19,855 nt of DNA from contig DHJG01000237.1 in assembly GCA_002404215.1 (NCBI GenBank), positions 1-19,855 on the forward strand, in the 5' to 3' direction. Origin of the DNA: Desulfosporosinus sp. UBA4726 (lineage in GTDB: Bacteria; Bacillota; Desulfitobacteriia; Desulfitobacteriales; Desulfitobacteriaceae). Position numbers and translations under genes: made by a program. Positions 1 through 7,684 of the stretch are shown one piece after another (position 1 is the first letter of the stretch; each line of letters begins with the position of its first letter). The notes under the pieces were generated by a model. The model was given only the letters and a program-made list of their open reading frames with translations. It had not been told where the DNA came from and did not search any database.

Positions 1-261
1 GGGCGATTCAAGGACATACGGGGAACAGAAAAAGCACCCTATAAGGGTGCCCCAAGTAAAGCTGGCGGTCATAAGAGTGCGCAAAGTGTAGAGGCACCTT
101 TTAAAGGCGTGCGAAGCAAAGAAGTAGCGTATACAGGTGCGCCGAGCAAAGATACGCCGAGCGAAGGTATTAAAGAAAAGGAAAAAGCCAGATTTTGGCG
201 GGGTGCCGATAACCTAATCCATAAGGGCAAAAGAAAACATCGCGGAGGTAAGAAAAGCTAG
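1..261 (+). CDS. C-terminal end of an unknown protein with a basic, tandem-repeat tail (partial)
   Basis: Frame 1 is open from the window edge to TAG at 259-261, giving the last 86 residues of a gene that starts outside the window. The visible part is low-complexity and very basic. Residues 11-60 are five 10-residue units in register, matching 30-base units at 31-60, 61-90, 91-120, 121-150 and 151-180. The clearest units read KAPYKGAPSK, EAPFKGVRSK and EVAYTGAPSK. The end (RFWRGADNLIHKGKRKHR, then GGKKS) is lysine/arginine-rich. No catalytic motif is visible, so I do not name it. Such tails are common on RNA-binding proteins and helicases, but that is only analogy. Its stop codon overlaps the stop codon of the convergent gene on the minus strand in the palindrome CTAG (258-261). 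Confidence 0.7.
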   Translation, partial: GRFKDIRGTEKAPYKGAPSKAGGHKSAQSVEAPFKGVRSKEVAYTGAPSKDTPSEGIKEKEKARFWRGADNLIHKGKRKHRGGKKS

Positions 262-872
262 TCTCCGAATTCATCGGTTAATGTATCCTCTACCTCATCT
301 AGGGTAATGCGACCAATTTCTTTCAGGTGTCCTTCTTCTGACCATTCAAGGAAATTTTCGTACGTGAATTCTGGCTCTTCATAGTAAAATTTCAGAAAAG
401 AAAACCATATTCCATCTGTGCGGGTATCCGGTTCGTAGCGTAGGAGATAGTACTCCGTGTCTTCAAGCGTACTCTGAAAAAATACTTCAAGGCCGGGTAC
501 GATCTGCACAACATGGGCATCTGCATATTCGCGGCTGGCAAACTGAAGGGTAAAAGCCTGTAAATGGGTTTGTTCATTTGAGCGTTGAAGTGGGTCTAGG
601 GATTGTTCTTGATGGGAGTTCCAGGTATAAACAGCTTCCGTTGATTGGTCCCGTTCCATCTCTTCCGCAATATCATCGAGGCGGCGCGAAACGATCGGGG
701 GTAGGGTGAATTGCTCACAGACTTTGGAATTGCAGTGATAGACAGGAACTTTATCTATGCGTCCGACACCGTGGACCAAGTCAATAGGAACAGTTCGGGT
801 AGTCAAATATCCTGTATCACCACAGCCGCACGAGTCGATAGGGTCTATCGTTTGATCAAACACACATGACAC
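258..872 (-). CDS. Small hypothetical protein with an N-terminal YgiT-like zinc-finger motif
   Basis: This is a 204-residue reading frame starting at GTG (872-870). The N-terminus carries Cys15-x-Cys17-Gly, then a GVGRIDKVPVYHC segment with Cys47 and Cys52. This resembles the N-terminal zinc-binding part of MqsA/YgiT-type proteins, where two cysteine pairs flank a short hydrophobic stretch. The spacing (CxC and Cx4C) is not the usual CxxC/CxxC, so zinc binding is inference. The rest is acidic, with many Glu/Asp and aromatic residues, and matches nothing I recognise. No helix-turn-helix is obvious, so an antitoxin role is not supported. The ribosome binding site is weak (GAG just before the start), so the exact start is uncertain. 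The gene diverges from pstS and shares the 873-1046 gap with it, so PhoP could affect both. Confidence 0.6.
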   Translation of the reverse strand: MSCVFDQTIDPIDSCGCGDTGYLTTRTVPIDLVHGVGRIDKVPVYHCNSKVCEQFTLPPIVSRRLDDIAEEMERDQSTEAVYTWNSHQEQSLDPLQRSNEQTHLQAFTLQFASREYADAHVVQIVPGLEVFFQSTLEDTEYYLLRYEPDTRTDGIWFSFLKFYYEEPEFTYENFLEWSEEGHLKEIGRITLDEVEDTLTDEFGD

Positions 873-950
873 CTCACTAAAGTTTCTTAGGGCCTTAATT
901 CGACATGGGATTTATAATTCCTTTAATCGTTATACATTAAATGTTGCCAT

Positions 951-1013
951 TTAACACAAACTTTACACAGACATAACTTGGAGCTAATCTTTGTATGTTA
1001 CATTACTTATAGT
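951..1013 (+). promoter_or_regulatory. PhoP box (direct repeats 11 bp apart) and -10 element of the pst promoter
   Basis: Three TTAACA-like hexamers repeat exactly every 11 bases on the coding strand: TTAACA at 951-956, TTTACA at 962-967 and ATAACT at 973-978. A weak fourth (CTAATC) falls on the same register at 984-989. Bacillus PhoP is known to bind TTAACA-type repeats with this helical spacing. A -10-like TATAGT lies at 1008-1013. The place where its -35 should be (about 985-990) has no TTGACA and is covered by the last repeat, as expected for an activator-dependent promoter. I infer phosphate-starvation induction of pstS and the genes behind it. Confidence 0.7.
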
Positions 1014-1046
1014 CCGTGAAAAAAATATTTGACAGGAGGACATTTA

Positions 1047-2132
1047 ATGTTAAGGAAAAAGGGTAAATTTCTAACTTGCATATTAACAGGTATGTTAGCA
1101 CTTTCTATCGTAGGGTGCGGAGCTCAGAATCCAAGTACACCAGGTAAAGAGACAGCCGCACCGGTTAATTTAACTGGGGCAGGAAGCACCTTTGTCTATC
1201 CACTGTTAAACCAACAAATCGAGGAGTATCGCAAAACAAATCCAAGCATCACAATTAACTATCAAGGCGTAGGCAGTGGCGCAGGTATTAAGCAGGTTTC
1301 AGAGCAAACCGTTGATTTTGGTGCAACGGATGGTCCAATGACGGATGAACAAATCAAAGGAGCTAAAGGCGGAACAATCCTACACATCCCTTTAACACTA
1401 GGTGCCGAAGCGGTTACTTATAATGTTCCCAATGCCCCGAAAAATCTTAAGATAGCTCCAACTGTATTGGCGGATATTTTCCTAGGTAAGGTTACTAATT
1501 GGAATGATAAGCGGATCGCTACTGATAATCCAGGAATATCTTTACCAGATCTAAAAATTACCGTAGCCCATCGTTCAGATGGAAGCGGAACGACGTATAT
1601 TTTCTCAGACTATCTAAGCAGTGTAAGCCCAGAGTGGTTAAGTAAGGCGGGTAAAGGAACTTCATTGAATTGGCCGGCTGGGGTTGGCGGTAAAGGAAAT
1701 GCCGGTGTTGCGGGCGTTGTTCAACAAACTCCGGGTGCTATAGGTTACGTGGAACTTGCTTATGCCGTTCAAAACAGCCTAGCCTTTGGCATGATGCAAA
1801 ACAAGGAAGGTAAATGGTTAGCTCCATCCCTTCAAGGGGCTTCCGCAGCTGCTGCAGCAGCTAAGATTCCTGACGACATGAGAGTGTCGATCGTCAATGC
1901 TCCTGGTGCTGAGGTTTATCCAATTGCTGGCTTTTCTTGGGCTTTGATTTACCAGGATCAAAAAGACAAAGCCAAAGGCACGGCACTAGTAAATTTTCTA
2001 AACTGGACTATTCATGACGGACAGAACCTTTCTGAAGCATTACAATATGCGAAGTTGCCAACGGCATTAGTAAGTCGTGAAGAAACGATGCTTAAATCCA
2101 TAACAACTCAAGGCCAACCTATACTGAAGTAG
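1047..2132 (+). CDS. pstS: PstS, phosphate-binding lipoprotein of the Pst ABC importer
   Basis: This extracellular binding protein captures inorganic phosphate and hands it to PstCA. I place the start at ATG 1047 because AGGAGG sits at 1034-1039, seven bases upstream; an in-frame TTG at 1029 lies before that site. The product is 361 residues. It begins with a lipoprotein signal: Lys/Arg-rich start, hydrophobic core, and lipobox SIVGC, with the lipidated Cys near residue 22. After a short Ser/Thr/Pro linker come family hallmarks: LTGAGSTFVYPL at the start of the mature domain, the phosphate-loop stretch VGSGAGIKQ, DFGATDGPM, and HRSDGSGTTYIFSDYL. An alanine run (ASAAAAAAK) occurs in the C-terminal half. 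First gene of the pst-phoU unit, behind a PhoP box. Confidence 0.95.
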   Translation: MLRKKGKFLTCILTGMLALSIVGCGAQNPSTPGKETAAPVNLTGAGSTFVYPLLNQQIEEYRKTNPSITINYQGVGSGAGIKQVSEQTVDFGATDGPMTDEQIKGAKGGTILHIPLTLGAEAVTYNVPNAPKNLKIAPTVLADIFLGKVTNWNDKRIATDNPGISLPDLKITVAHRSDGSGTTYIFSDYLSSVSPEWLSKAGKGTSLNWPAGVGGKGNAGVAGVVQQTPGAIGYVELAYAVQNSLAFGMMQNKEGKWLAPSLQGASAAAAAAKIPDDMRVSIVNAPGAEVYPIAGFSWALIYQDQKDKAKGTALVNFLNWTIHDGQNLSEALQYAKLPTALVSREETMLKSITTQGQPILK

Positions 2133-2155
2133 AAAATCTCGGAAAATGTCGCGAA

Positions 2156-2195
2156 CAGTGTGAAAAGCTCAGCTCATGCTGGGCTTTTCACACTG
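2156..2195 (+). terminator. Large hairpin between pstS and pstC (attenuator or 3'-end stabiliser)
   Basis: Arms 2156-2173 and 2178-2195 pair over 18 bases with one G-U wobble and a four-base loop (TCAT). It begins 24 bases after the pstS stop. Only TTTACTGT follows, not a clean T run, so it is a poor full terminator. A partial terminator or an RNase-blocking 3' end would give more PstS than PstC/A/B, which is the usual need for a binding protein. That role is inference. Confidence 0.75.
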
Positions 2196-2326
2196 TTTAC
2201 TGTATACTTATATGAAGTGATTTGTTGCAGAATAAGTGGATTTTAAGGATCCCCTCGCCAAAAGGCTTGATTCAAGCCACGTTTTCTATAGATAGGTGAA
2301 TGAGGAAGGCGGAAGGATCAGAAGAT
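2196..2326. other. pstS-pstC intergenic remainder with a small palindrome
   Basis: A 15-base perfect palindrome with a one-base centre, GGCTTGATTCAAGCC, lies at 2264-2278. It could be an operator or part of a weak hairpin. No convincing sigma-A promoter was found: TTGATT (2267-2272) and TATAGA (2287-2292) are only 14 bases apart. pstC is most simply transcribed by read-through from pstS. Confidence 0.35.
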
Positions 2327-3274
2327 ATGAGTAAAAAGACTGAACTCACAGCTTCCATTGGAGATCAGACATTTCGTTTGTTGACGCTTTTGATGGCCAT
2401 CAGTGTTTTGGTTCTCATGGTTTGGATGGGGTGGCAGATGTATGACTCGGCGCTCCCGAGTATCCAGAAATTTGGCTTTAGCTTCATTACAGGTCGCGTT
2501 TGGGATCCAGTCAAGGAACAATTTGGAGCCCTGCCATTTATCTACGGGACGTTAGTAACCTCTCTTTTGGCCTTGCTCATTGCAACCCCGATCGGTCTCG
2601 GAGTGGCTATTTTTCTTAATGAGATGGCTGCGTCAAAGGTTCGTGTTGTAGTTGCTTTTTTGGTAGAGATGCTCGCGGCAATCCCCAGTGTTGTTTACGG
2701 ATTATGGGGAATTTTTGTCTTAGCCCCTTGGTTGAGAGAAACTGTCGAACCGGGACTCGCTAAGTGGTTTGGGTTTATTCCTCTGTTTCAAGGTACCCCA
2801 GCCGGCTTTGGCATGTTAGCCGGTGGGTTGATTTTGGCAGTGATGATCCTTCCAACAATTGCTGCGATATCAGGGGAGGTCATGGCTGCAGTGCCTAATG
2901 CACAGCGGGAAGCCGCCTTGGCTCTGGGCGCTACGAAATGGGAAATGATTCGTTTGGCGGTTCTTCCTTATGCCAAATCAGGGATTTTAGGTGGGATTAT
3001 GCTTGGATTAGGTCGAGCCCTAGGAGAAACGATGGCGGTAACCATGTTGATTGGTAATCGTCCTGATATTCTCCCGTCATTGTTTGCTCCCGCTTATTCT
3101 ATGGCTGCTGTGATTGCCAACGAATTTACCGAAGCTACATATGCCCTATATTTAAGTGCGCTCGTTGAAATAGGTCTTATTCTGTTTGGAATTACTCTTA
3201 TACTGAATGTTTTTGCTCGTTTTCTGGTTTGGTCAGTAGCTCGTGGACCGAAGGGAGGAACTTCGAATGAATGA
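2327..3274 (+). CDS. pstC: PstC, permease subunit of the phosphate ABC importer
   Basis: This is one of the two membrane subunits that form the phosphate channel with PstA. I chose ATG 2327 (315 residues). GGAAGG (2311-2316) lies about ten bases upstream of it, while the in-frame ATG at 2300 has its AGGTG almost touching the start. The protein is strongly hydrophobic with about six membrane spans, the first near residues 18-40 of the chosen product. The cytoplasmic coupling-helix motif for PstB contact is visible as EAALALGATKWEMIRLAVLP, followed by GRALGETMAVTML. The 8-base overlap of its 3' end with pstA (3267-3274) suggests coupled translation. Confidence 0.93.
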   Translation: MSKKTELTASIGDQTFRLLTLLMAISVLVLMVWMGWQMYDSALPSIQKFGFSFITGRVWDPVKEQFGALPFIYGTLVTSLLALLIATPIGLGVAIFLNEMAASKVRVVVAFLVEMLAAIPSVVYGLWGIFVLAPWLRETVEPGLAKWFGFIPLFQGTPAGFGMLAGGLILAVMILPTIAAISGEVMAAVPNAQREAALALGATKWEMIRLAVLPYAKSGILGGIMLGLGRALGETMAVTMLIGNRPDILPSLFAPAYSMAAVIANEFTEATYALYLSALVEIGLILFGITLILNVFARFLVWSVARGPKGGTSNE

Positions 3275-4103
3275 TCGCCTTCGTAGATATCGCAATCTGA
3301 CGATGATGGGAATTTTCACCATAGCAACACTTATTGCCCTAGTTCCACTATTCGGAGTTCTGGGCTACGTTGTTAAGAACGGCTTTAGTGCCTTGAACTT
3401 CGAATTTTTTATTAATTTACCGAAGGCAATGGGTTTGTCCGGGGGTGGCATGGCCAATGCGATCGTGGGTACACTTATCATGGTTGCGATCGCTACTCTA
3501 ATTGGGATTCCAATTGGTATTCTTACGGCAATATATTTGACAGAGTATGATCGGACCAGTTGGTTTAGTATTGGAGTTCGCTTTGCCACCGATGTGTTGA
3601 CTGGGATTCCCTCAATTATTGTCGGTATTGTCATATACACGGCAGTGGTCTTGAAAATGGGGCATTTTTCCGCCCTTGCCGGAGGACTTTCTCTTGCAAT
3701 CATTATGATCCCTCTTATTATTCGTTCGACAGAAGAAATGCTGAAGCTTGTTTCCCATTCGATTAGGGAAGCGGGATACGCCCTAGGAATTTCGAAAAGG
3801 GTAATTATTTTAAGAATCATCTTACCGACGGCTGCGAAAGGTATTATTACTGGAGCTATGCTGGCGGTTGCCCGTGTTTCGGGGGAAACAGCCCCACTTC
3901 TGTTCACTGCTTTAGGAAACCAGTACTGGGCGCATTCACTGAATGAACCGATTGCAGCGTTACCTGTTCAAATTTATCAGTATGCAACGTCTCCCTACAA
4001 AGAGTGGCATCAACAAGCTTGGGCAGGATCTCTGGTTCTAATTTTAATGGTCATTGTTTTAAATTTAATTGCGCGTTTAGCATTTCGGTCACGGAGCAAC
4101 TAG
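3267..4103 (+). CDS. pstA: PstA, permease subunit of the phosphate ABC importer
   Basis: The second channel subunit, 278 residues from ATG 3267. GGGAGGA at 3253-3259, inside the end of pstC, fixes this start over the in-frame GTG at 3243. The product has about six membrane segments. The ABC-coupling loop reads EAGYALGISKRVIILRIILP and is followed by RVSGETAPLLFTALGN, typical of PstA. Also seen is the EYDRTSWFSIGVRFATDVL region preceding GIPSIIVGIVIY. Its stop is 16 bases before pstB, and that gap holds the pstB ribosome binding site, so the two are translated from one message. Confidence 0.93.
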   Translation: MNDRLRRYRNLTMMGIFTIATLIALVPLFGVLGYVVKNGFSALNFEFFINLPKAMGLSGGGMANAIVGTLIMVAIATLIGIPIGILTAIYLTEYDRTSWFSIGVRFATDVLTGIPSIIVGIVIYTAVVLKMGHFSALAGGLSLAIIMIPLIIRSTEEMLKLVSHSIREAGYALGISKRVIILRIILPTAAKGIITGAMLAVARVSGETAPLLFTALGNQYWAHSLNEPIAALPVQIYQYATSPYKEWHQQAWAGSLVLILMVIVLNLIARLAFRSRSN

Positions 4104-4119
4104 GGGAGGTGGTTTTCAA

Positions 4120-4872
4120 ATGGGTCAGAGTTTAATTGTTCGGCATCTTGAAGCATGGTATGGGTCTAATAAAACCCTTAAGGGCATAAATATGCAAATA
4201 GCGCCAAATCAAGTAACGGCAATCATCGGGCCTTCGGGATGCGGTAAATCAACCTTTGTGCGCTGTATTAATCGCATGCACGAGACTTTACCCGGGACAA
4301 AAGTAAAAGGTGAAATCATTTTGGATGGCGAAAGTATTTACGATCAAGATCCCGTGGCGTTGCGCAAAACAGTCGGCATGGTGTTCCAGAAGGCGAACCC
4401 ATTTCCCTCCATGAGTATTTATGAAAATGTTGTGGCTGGACTAAGACTTAATGGAATGAAAAGCAAGCAAAAGTTACAAGCCAGTGCAGAGAAAAGTTTA
4501 CGCATGGCGGCATTGTGGGATGAAGTGAAAGATCGTTTAAATTATTCCGGAATGAGCTTGTCGGGTGGGCAGCAACAGCGTCTATGCATTGCTAGGGCGC
4601 TGGCAGTAGAGCCGTCAGTACTGCTCATGGATGAACCAGCTTCTGCCTTAGATCCAATTGCAACTACGCATATTGAAGAATTAATCAGACAGCTGAAAGA
4701 AAATTATACAATTCTCATTGTGACGCATAATATGCAACAGGCCGCTCGGATAGCAGATTCGACAGCGTTCTTTCTAAGCGGGGAGCTAGTGGAACACGGG
4801 CCGACATCGGAAATTTTCACTAATCCGAATGACAAACGAACGGAAGACTACATAACAGGCCGTTTTGGTTAA
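4120..4872 (+). CDS. pstB: PstB, ATPase subunit of the phosphate ABC importer
   Basis: This ATP-hydrolysing subunit drives phosphate import through PstCA. It has 250 residues, the normal length. Walker A is GPSGCGKST at residues 37-45. The Q-loop is in VGMVFQKANPFPSMSIYENV, the signature is LSGGQQQR, Walker B is LLMDEPASALDP, and the switch histidine is in IVTHNMQQA. AGGGGAGGTGG just upstream is a strong ribosome binding site. All catalytic motifs are intact. phoU follows within 16 bases. Confidence 0.97.
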   Translation: MGQSLIVRHLEAWYGSNKTLKGINMQIAPNQVTAIIGPSGCGKSTFVRCINRMHETLPGTKVKGEIILDGESIYDQDPVALRKTVGMVFQKANPFPSMSIYENVVAGLRLNGMKSKQKLQASAEKSLRMAALWDEVKDRLNYSGMSLSGGQQQRLCIARALAVEPSVLLMDEPASALDPIATTHIEELIRQLKENYTILIVTHNMQQAARIADSTAFFLSGELVEHGPTSEIFTNPNDKRTEDYITGRFG

Positions 4873-4888
4873 TGAAGGGGGAGAATCA

Positions 4889-5539
4889 ATGCGCCAGTCG
4901 CTCAATGAAGGACAGCTGATGTTGACGAACTTACTTAAAGACATGGGCAAGGAAGTCGAAAGAATCTTAAAAGGGTGTATGCAAGTACTGATAACACTTG
5001 ACCGGACTCAAGCAGAATATTGGATTGCAGAGGATCAACTGGTCAATAATTTCGAGCGGCAAGTAGATGATGCGTGTGTGCGTTTGATCGCAACTCAGCA
5101 GCCTGTTGCGAAGGACTTACGGAAGATCATTTCTGCGATGAAAATATCGACAGATCTTGAACGGATGGCCGATTTGGCAATTGGTATTGCCAAGGTGGGG
5201 CGAAGAATTGAGGGACCTCTCTGTAAACCGCTTATTGATATTCCATTGATGGCTGAAAAGGCACTTGATATGATGCGTCAGGGGCTTGAAGCTTATAGTA
5301 ATGAGGACATGGAACTCGCACATAATCTGGCAGTGCAAGATGACGCGGTAGATCATATGTATAATCAAGTAGTACGCGATCTCTTGGTCATCATGACTCA
5401 AACACCAGAATACTTAGATCAAGGGATGTACTTGACTTTTGTGGGCCGCTATCTCGAACGGTTTGCTGATCATGCAACAAATATTGGAGAAAATGTGATA
5501 TATATTGCGACAGCTGAACGGCAAGATCTGAACAAGTAA
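4889..5539 (+). CDS. phoU: PhoU, phosphate-uptake regulator
   Basis: This cytoplasmic all-helical protein links the Pst transporter to the PhoR/PhoP signalling pair and restrains phosphate uptake. It has 216 residues from ATG 4889, with GAAGGGGGAG at 4874-4883 as ribosome binding site. An in-frame TTG at 4865 overlaps pstB and lies before this site. Two PhoU repeats are visible. Each has a metal-binding-type helix: KISTDLERMADLAIGIAK in the first half and GRYLERFADHATNIGENVIY in the second. Last gene of the unit; a terminator follows 20 bases after the stop. The phoP/phoR genes are not in this window. Confidence 0.95.
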   Translation: MRQSLNEGQLMLTNLLKDMGKEVERILKGCMQVLITLDRTQAEYWIAEDQLVNNFERQVDDACVRLIATQQPVAKDLRKIISAMKISTDLERMADLAIGIAKVGRRIEGPLCKPLIDIPLMAEKALDMMRQGLEAYSNEDMELAHNLAVQDDAVDHMYNQVVRDLLVIMTQTPEYLDQGMYLTFVGRYLERFADHATNIGENVIYIATAERQDLNK

Positions 5540-5558
5540 TAAGAAAGAGTTAAACCGG

Positions 5559-5595
5559 AGGGTGGCATGAGGGCCATCCTTTTGATTTTTTTTTT
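5559..5595 (+). terminator. Intrinsic terminator of the pst-phoU unit
   Basis: The stem AGGGTGGC (5559-5566) pairs with GCCATCCT (5573-5580) with one G-U pair and a six-base loop. It is followed by TTTGATTTTTTTTTT. The hairpin plus T run is a classic rho-independent terminator, and its T run is the start of the next promoter's -35. Confidence 0.9.
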
Positions 5596-5622
5596 GACCT
5601 TGTGGAAGCGTTGGTTTATACT
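5594..5622 (+). promoter_or_regulatory. Sigma-A promoter for rimO-pgsA
   Basis: TTGACC at 5594-5599 and TATACT at 5617-5622 are separated by exactly 17 bases. The -35 begins in the last two T bases of the phoU terminator, so the end of one unit and the start of the next overlap. The rimO start is 33 bases downstream of the -10. Confidence 0.8.
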
Positions 5623-5655
5623 AGAAAAGGTAGATCTATGATTTGAGGTGTAACG

Positions 5656-6987
5656 TTGACAAAAAAAGTTGCGGTTGTCACTTTGGGATGTCCAAAGAAT
5701 CAAGTAGATAGTGAAGTAATGTCGGGATTACTTGCCCAAAAATATATATTTACTGAAAACCCCGAAGAGGCAGATATTATCGTAGTTAATACCTGTACAT
5801 TTATACAATCGGCAAAAGAAGAATCGATTGAGACTATTTTTGAGATGTCTCGGTTTAAGGAATCTGGTTCTTGCCAGACCCTAATTGCGACAGGGTGCTT
5901 GGCGCAACGGTACGGGTCTGAATTAATGCAGGATATACCTGAATTAGATGGTGTACTTGGTACTGGGAATATTGATGAAATTACGAAACTAGCTCAAACG
6001 GCTGAGCTCACACGGACAACTCTTATTAAAACTGGCGCACCAGATTTTCTTCATAATGAGTTAATGCCTCGCAAACGATCCACTCCCGATTATCTAGCTT
6101 ATGTTAAGGTCGCAGAGGGGTGCGATAACTACTGTACTTACTGTGTCATTCCGTATGTACGCGGACATTTTCGTAGCCGTTCGGAGGAATCAGTGATACA
6201 GGAAGTCCAAGACATGGCTGCTCAGGGGGTTAAGGAGATTATTGTTATTGCCCAGGATACGACGCGCTACGGATTCGACCTTAAAGGAGAGCTCCGGCTT
6301 CCCCAACTGATTCGTGCGCTCGCTCGAATTGAGGGTATTGAATGGATTCGGTTAATGTATTGTTATCCTGAGCGTTTCACGGATGAGCTGATAGAAACCA
6401 TGCGTCAGGAACCGAAAGTTTGCAGGTATATTGATTTACCATTGCAACATGCGGACAATAAGATTCTTAAAGAGATGAATCGACGTGGTACAATAGAGGA
6501 AGCTGAAACGCTCATTGGGAAATTGCGTAGCGCTATGCCGGACATTACCCTTCGGACGACCATGATCACGGGTTTCCCGGGGGAAACAGAGCAGGAATTC
6601 CAAACGATGGTCGATTTTGTAAAGCGTGTACAGTTTGATCGTTTGGGGGTGTTCTCTTATTCTCAGGAGGAGAATACGCCAGCTGGCCAAAGAGAAGATC
6701 AAGTTCTGCCAGACGTTCGTGAACAGCGTAGAGAACAGATTATGCAGATCCAACAAGGCATTTCTGCGACTAGGCAACAACGTTGGGTTGGGCGGGTCGC
6801 CACGGTGATACTTGAGCAGAAACTACCGGACGGACGATGGATGGGTCGAACCGAAGGAGACGCTCCTGAAATCGATGGACAGGTCTATATCGCAGGTACT
6901 CAGTCCTTACTTCAGGTAGGTGACATGATTAGCGTCCGCATCCTTGAGGCGGATAGTTACGATTTAATAGGAGAGGTTGTTTCGTGA
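5656..6987 (+). CDS. rimO: RimO, ribosomal protein S12 methylthiotransferase (radical SAM)
   Basis: This enzyme adds a methylthio group to a conserved aspartate of ribosomal protein S12, using two iron-sulfur clusters and S-adenosylmethionine. It has 443 residues from TTG 5656, with GAGGTG at 5645-5650 as ribosome binding site. The N-terminal cluster cysteines are Cys12 (LGCPKNQVDSEVM), Cys47 (NTCTFI) and Cys81 (ATGCLAQR). The radical-SAM CxxxCxxC is Cys156, Cys160 and Cys163 (EGCDNYCTYCVIPYVRG). The RGHFRSR and LPLQHAD stretches are family hallmarks, and a TRAM-type domain ends the protein after about residue 370. LGCPKNQVDSEV points to RimO rather than the tRNA enzyme MiaB. The gene overlaps pgsA by four bases (GTGA), so the two are probably translationally coupled. 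Confidence 0.95.
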   Translation: MTKKVAVVTLGCPKNQVDSEVMSGLLAQKYIFTENPEEADIIVVNTCTFIQSAKEESIETIFEMSRFKESGSCQTLIATGCLAQRYGSELMQDIPELDGVLGTGNIDEITKLAQTAELTRTTLIKTGAPDFLHNELMPRKRSTPDYLAYVKVAEGCDNYCTYCVIPYVRGHFRSRSEESVIQEVQDMAAQGVKEIIVIAQDTTRYGFDLKGELRLPQLIRALARIEGIEWIRLMYCYPERFTDELIETMRQEPKVCRYIDLPLQHADNKILKEMNRRGTIEEAETLIGKLRSAMPDITLRTTMITGFPGETEQEFQTMVDFVKRVQFDRLGVFSYSQEENTPAGQREDQVLPDVREQRREQIMQIQQGISATRQQRWVGRVATVILEQKLPDGRWMGRTEGDAPEIDGQVYIAGTQSLLQVGDMISVRILEADSYDLIGEVVS

Positions 6988-7547
6988 ATTTACCCAATCG
7001 TTTAACTCTAGCACGGATTGTTTTAATTCCTGTATTTATGACCTTTTTACTGCTCAAAGTACCCAAAGGTTATGCAATTTTCCCACATCAAGACATGGTG
7101 GCTGCAGTGATCTTTATTTTAGCCTCCGCCACAGATGGCTTAGACGGATATATCGCTCGCAAGCGCCACCAGGTTACGAACTTGGGTAAATTCATGGACC
7201 CACTAGCGGACAAGCTCTTGGTATCCGCTGCCCTGATCTCATTGGTTGAGCTTGGAGAGGTGACCGCTTGGGTTGCTTGGATTATCCTAGCAAGAGAATT
7301 CGCAGTGACGGGACTCCGAGCCATTGCAGCTGTTGATGGGGTTGTGATTAGCGCCAGTAAACTTGGCAAAATTAAGACCATTGCTCAGGTTGTTGCGATT
7401 AGCGCCATATTGTTGCATGATTGGCCTCTTTCGATCATTGGTATCCAGATTGGGCAACCGCTTCTATACATTGCCTTGATTTTCACTGTCATTTCTGGTC
7501 TTGATTATTTGCGTAAAGCTCGCAAATTGCTACGTAAAATAGGTTAG
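6984..7547 (+). CDS. pgsA: PgsA, CDP-diacylglycerol-glycerol-3-phosphate 3-phosphatidyltransferase
   Basis: This integral membrane enzyme makes phosphatidylglycerol phosphate, the committed step to phosphatidylglycerol and cardiolipin. It has 187 residues from a GTG that overlaps the rimO stop. The start MNLPNRLTLARIVLIP is typical. The CDP-alcohol phosphatidyltransferase motif DGxxARx8GxxxDxxxD is complete: Asp54-Gly55, Ala58-Arg59, Gly68, Asp72, Asp76. Four or more hydrophobic segments fit the family fold. A terminator follows 43 bases after the stop, closing the rimO-pgsA unit. Confidence 0.95.
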   Translation: MNLPNRLTLARIVLIPVFMTFLLLKVPKGYAIFPHQDMVAAVIFILASATDGLDGYIARKRHQVTNLGKFMDPLADKLLVSAALISLVELGEVTAWVAWIILAREFAVTGLRAIAAVDGVVISASKLGKIKTIAQVVAISAILLHDWPLSIIGIQIGQPLLYIALIFTVISGLDYLRKARKLLRKIG

Positions 7548-7590
7548 TATCGGTTTAATTTTGCCAAAATGATTTATGTTTGCCAAAAAT

Positions 7591-7640
7591 AGACGGGTAA
7601 GGGCACGGTTTAGCGTGTCCTTACCCGTCTGTATATTTTT
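7591..7640 (+). terminator. Strong intrinsic terminator after pgsA
   Basis: Arms 7591-7607 and 7614-7630 pair over 17 bases (AGACGGGTAAGGGCACG on the left) with one G-U pair and a six-base loop. GTATATTTTT follows. On the other strand the hairpin is followed by ATTTTTGG, so weak reverse termination is also possible. Confidence 0.9.
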
Positions 7641-7684
7641 CCCATTAATGGATATAAGATCTCCTCTCGAAACGATGTATCCCG

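Noticed and set aside
2267..2292. Internal promoter ahead of pstC (TTGATT / TATAGA)
   Set aside because: The spacing is only 14 bases, too short for sigma-A, and TTGATT lies inside a small palindrome.
3365..3907. 180-residue minus-strand reading frame inside pstA
   Set aside because: It is an antisense shadow of a clear pstA gene, with an unnatural composition and no start signal.
6626..6808. 60-residue reading frame inside rimO
   Set aside because: A frame-shifted shadow of rimO with no start signal and no recognisable product.
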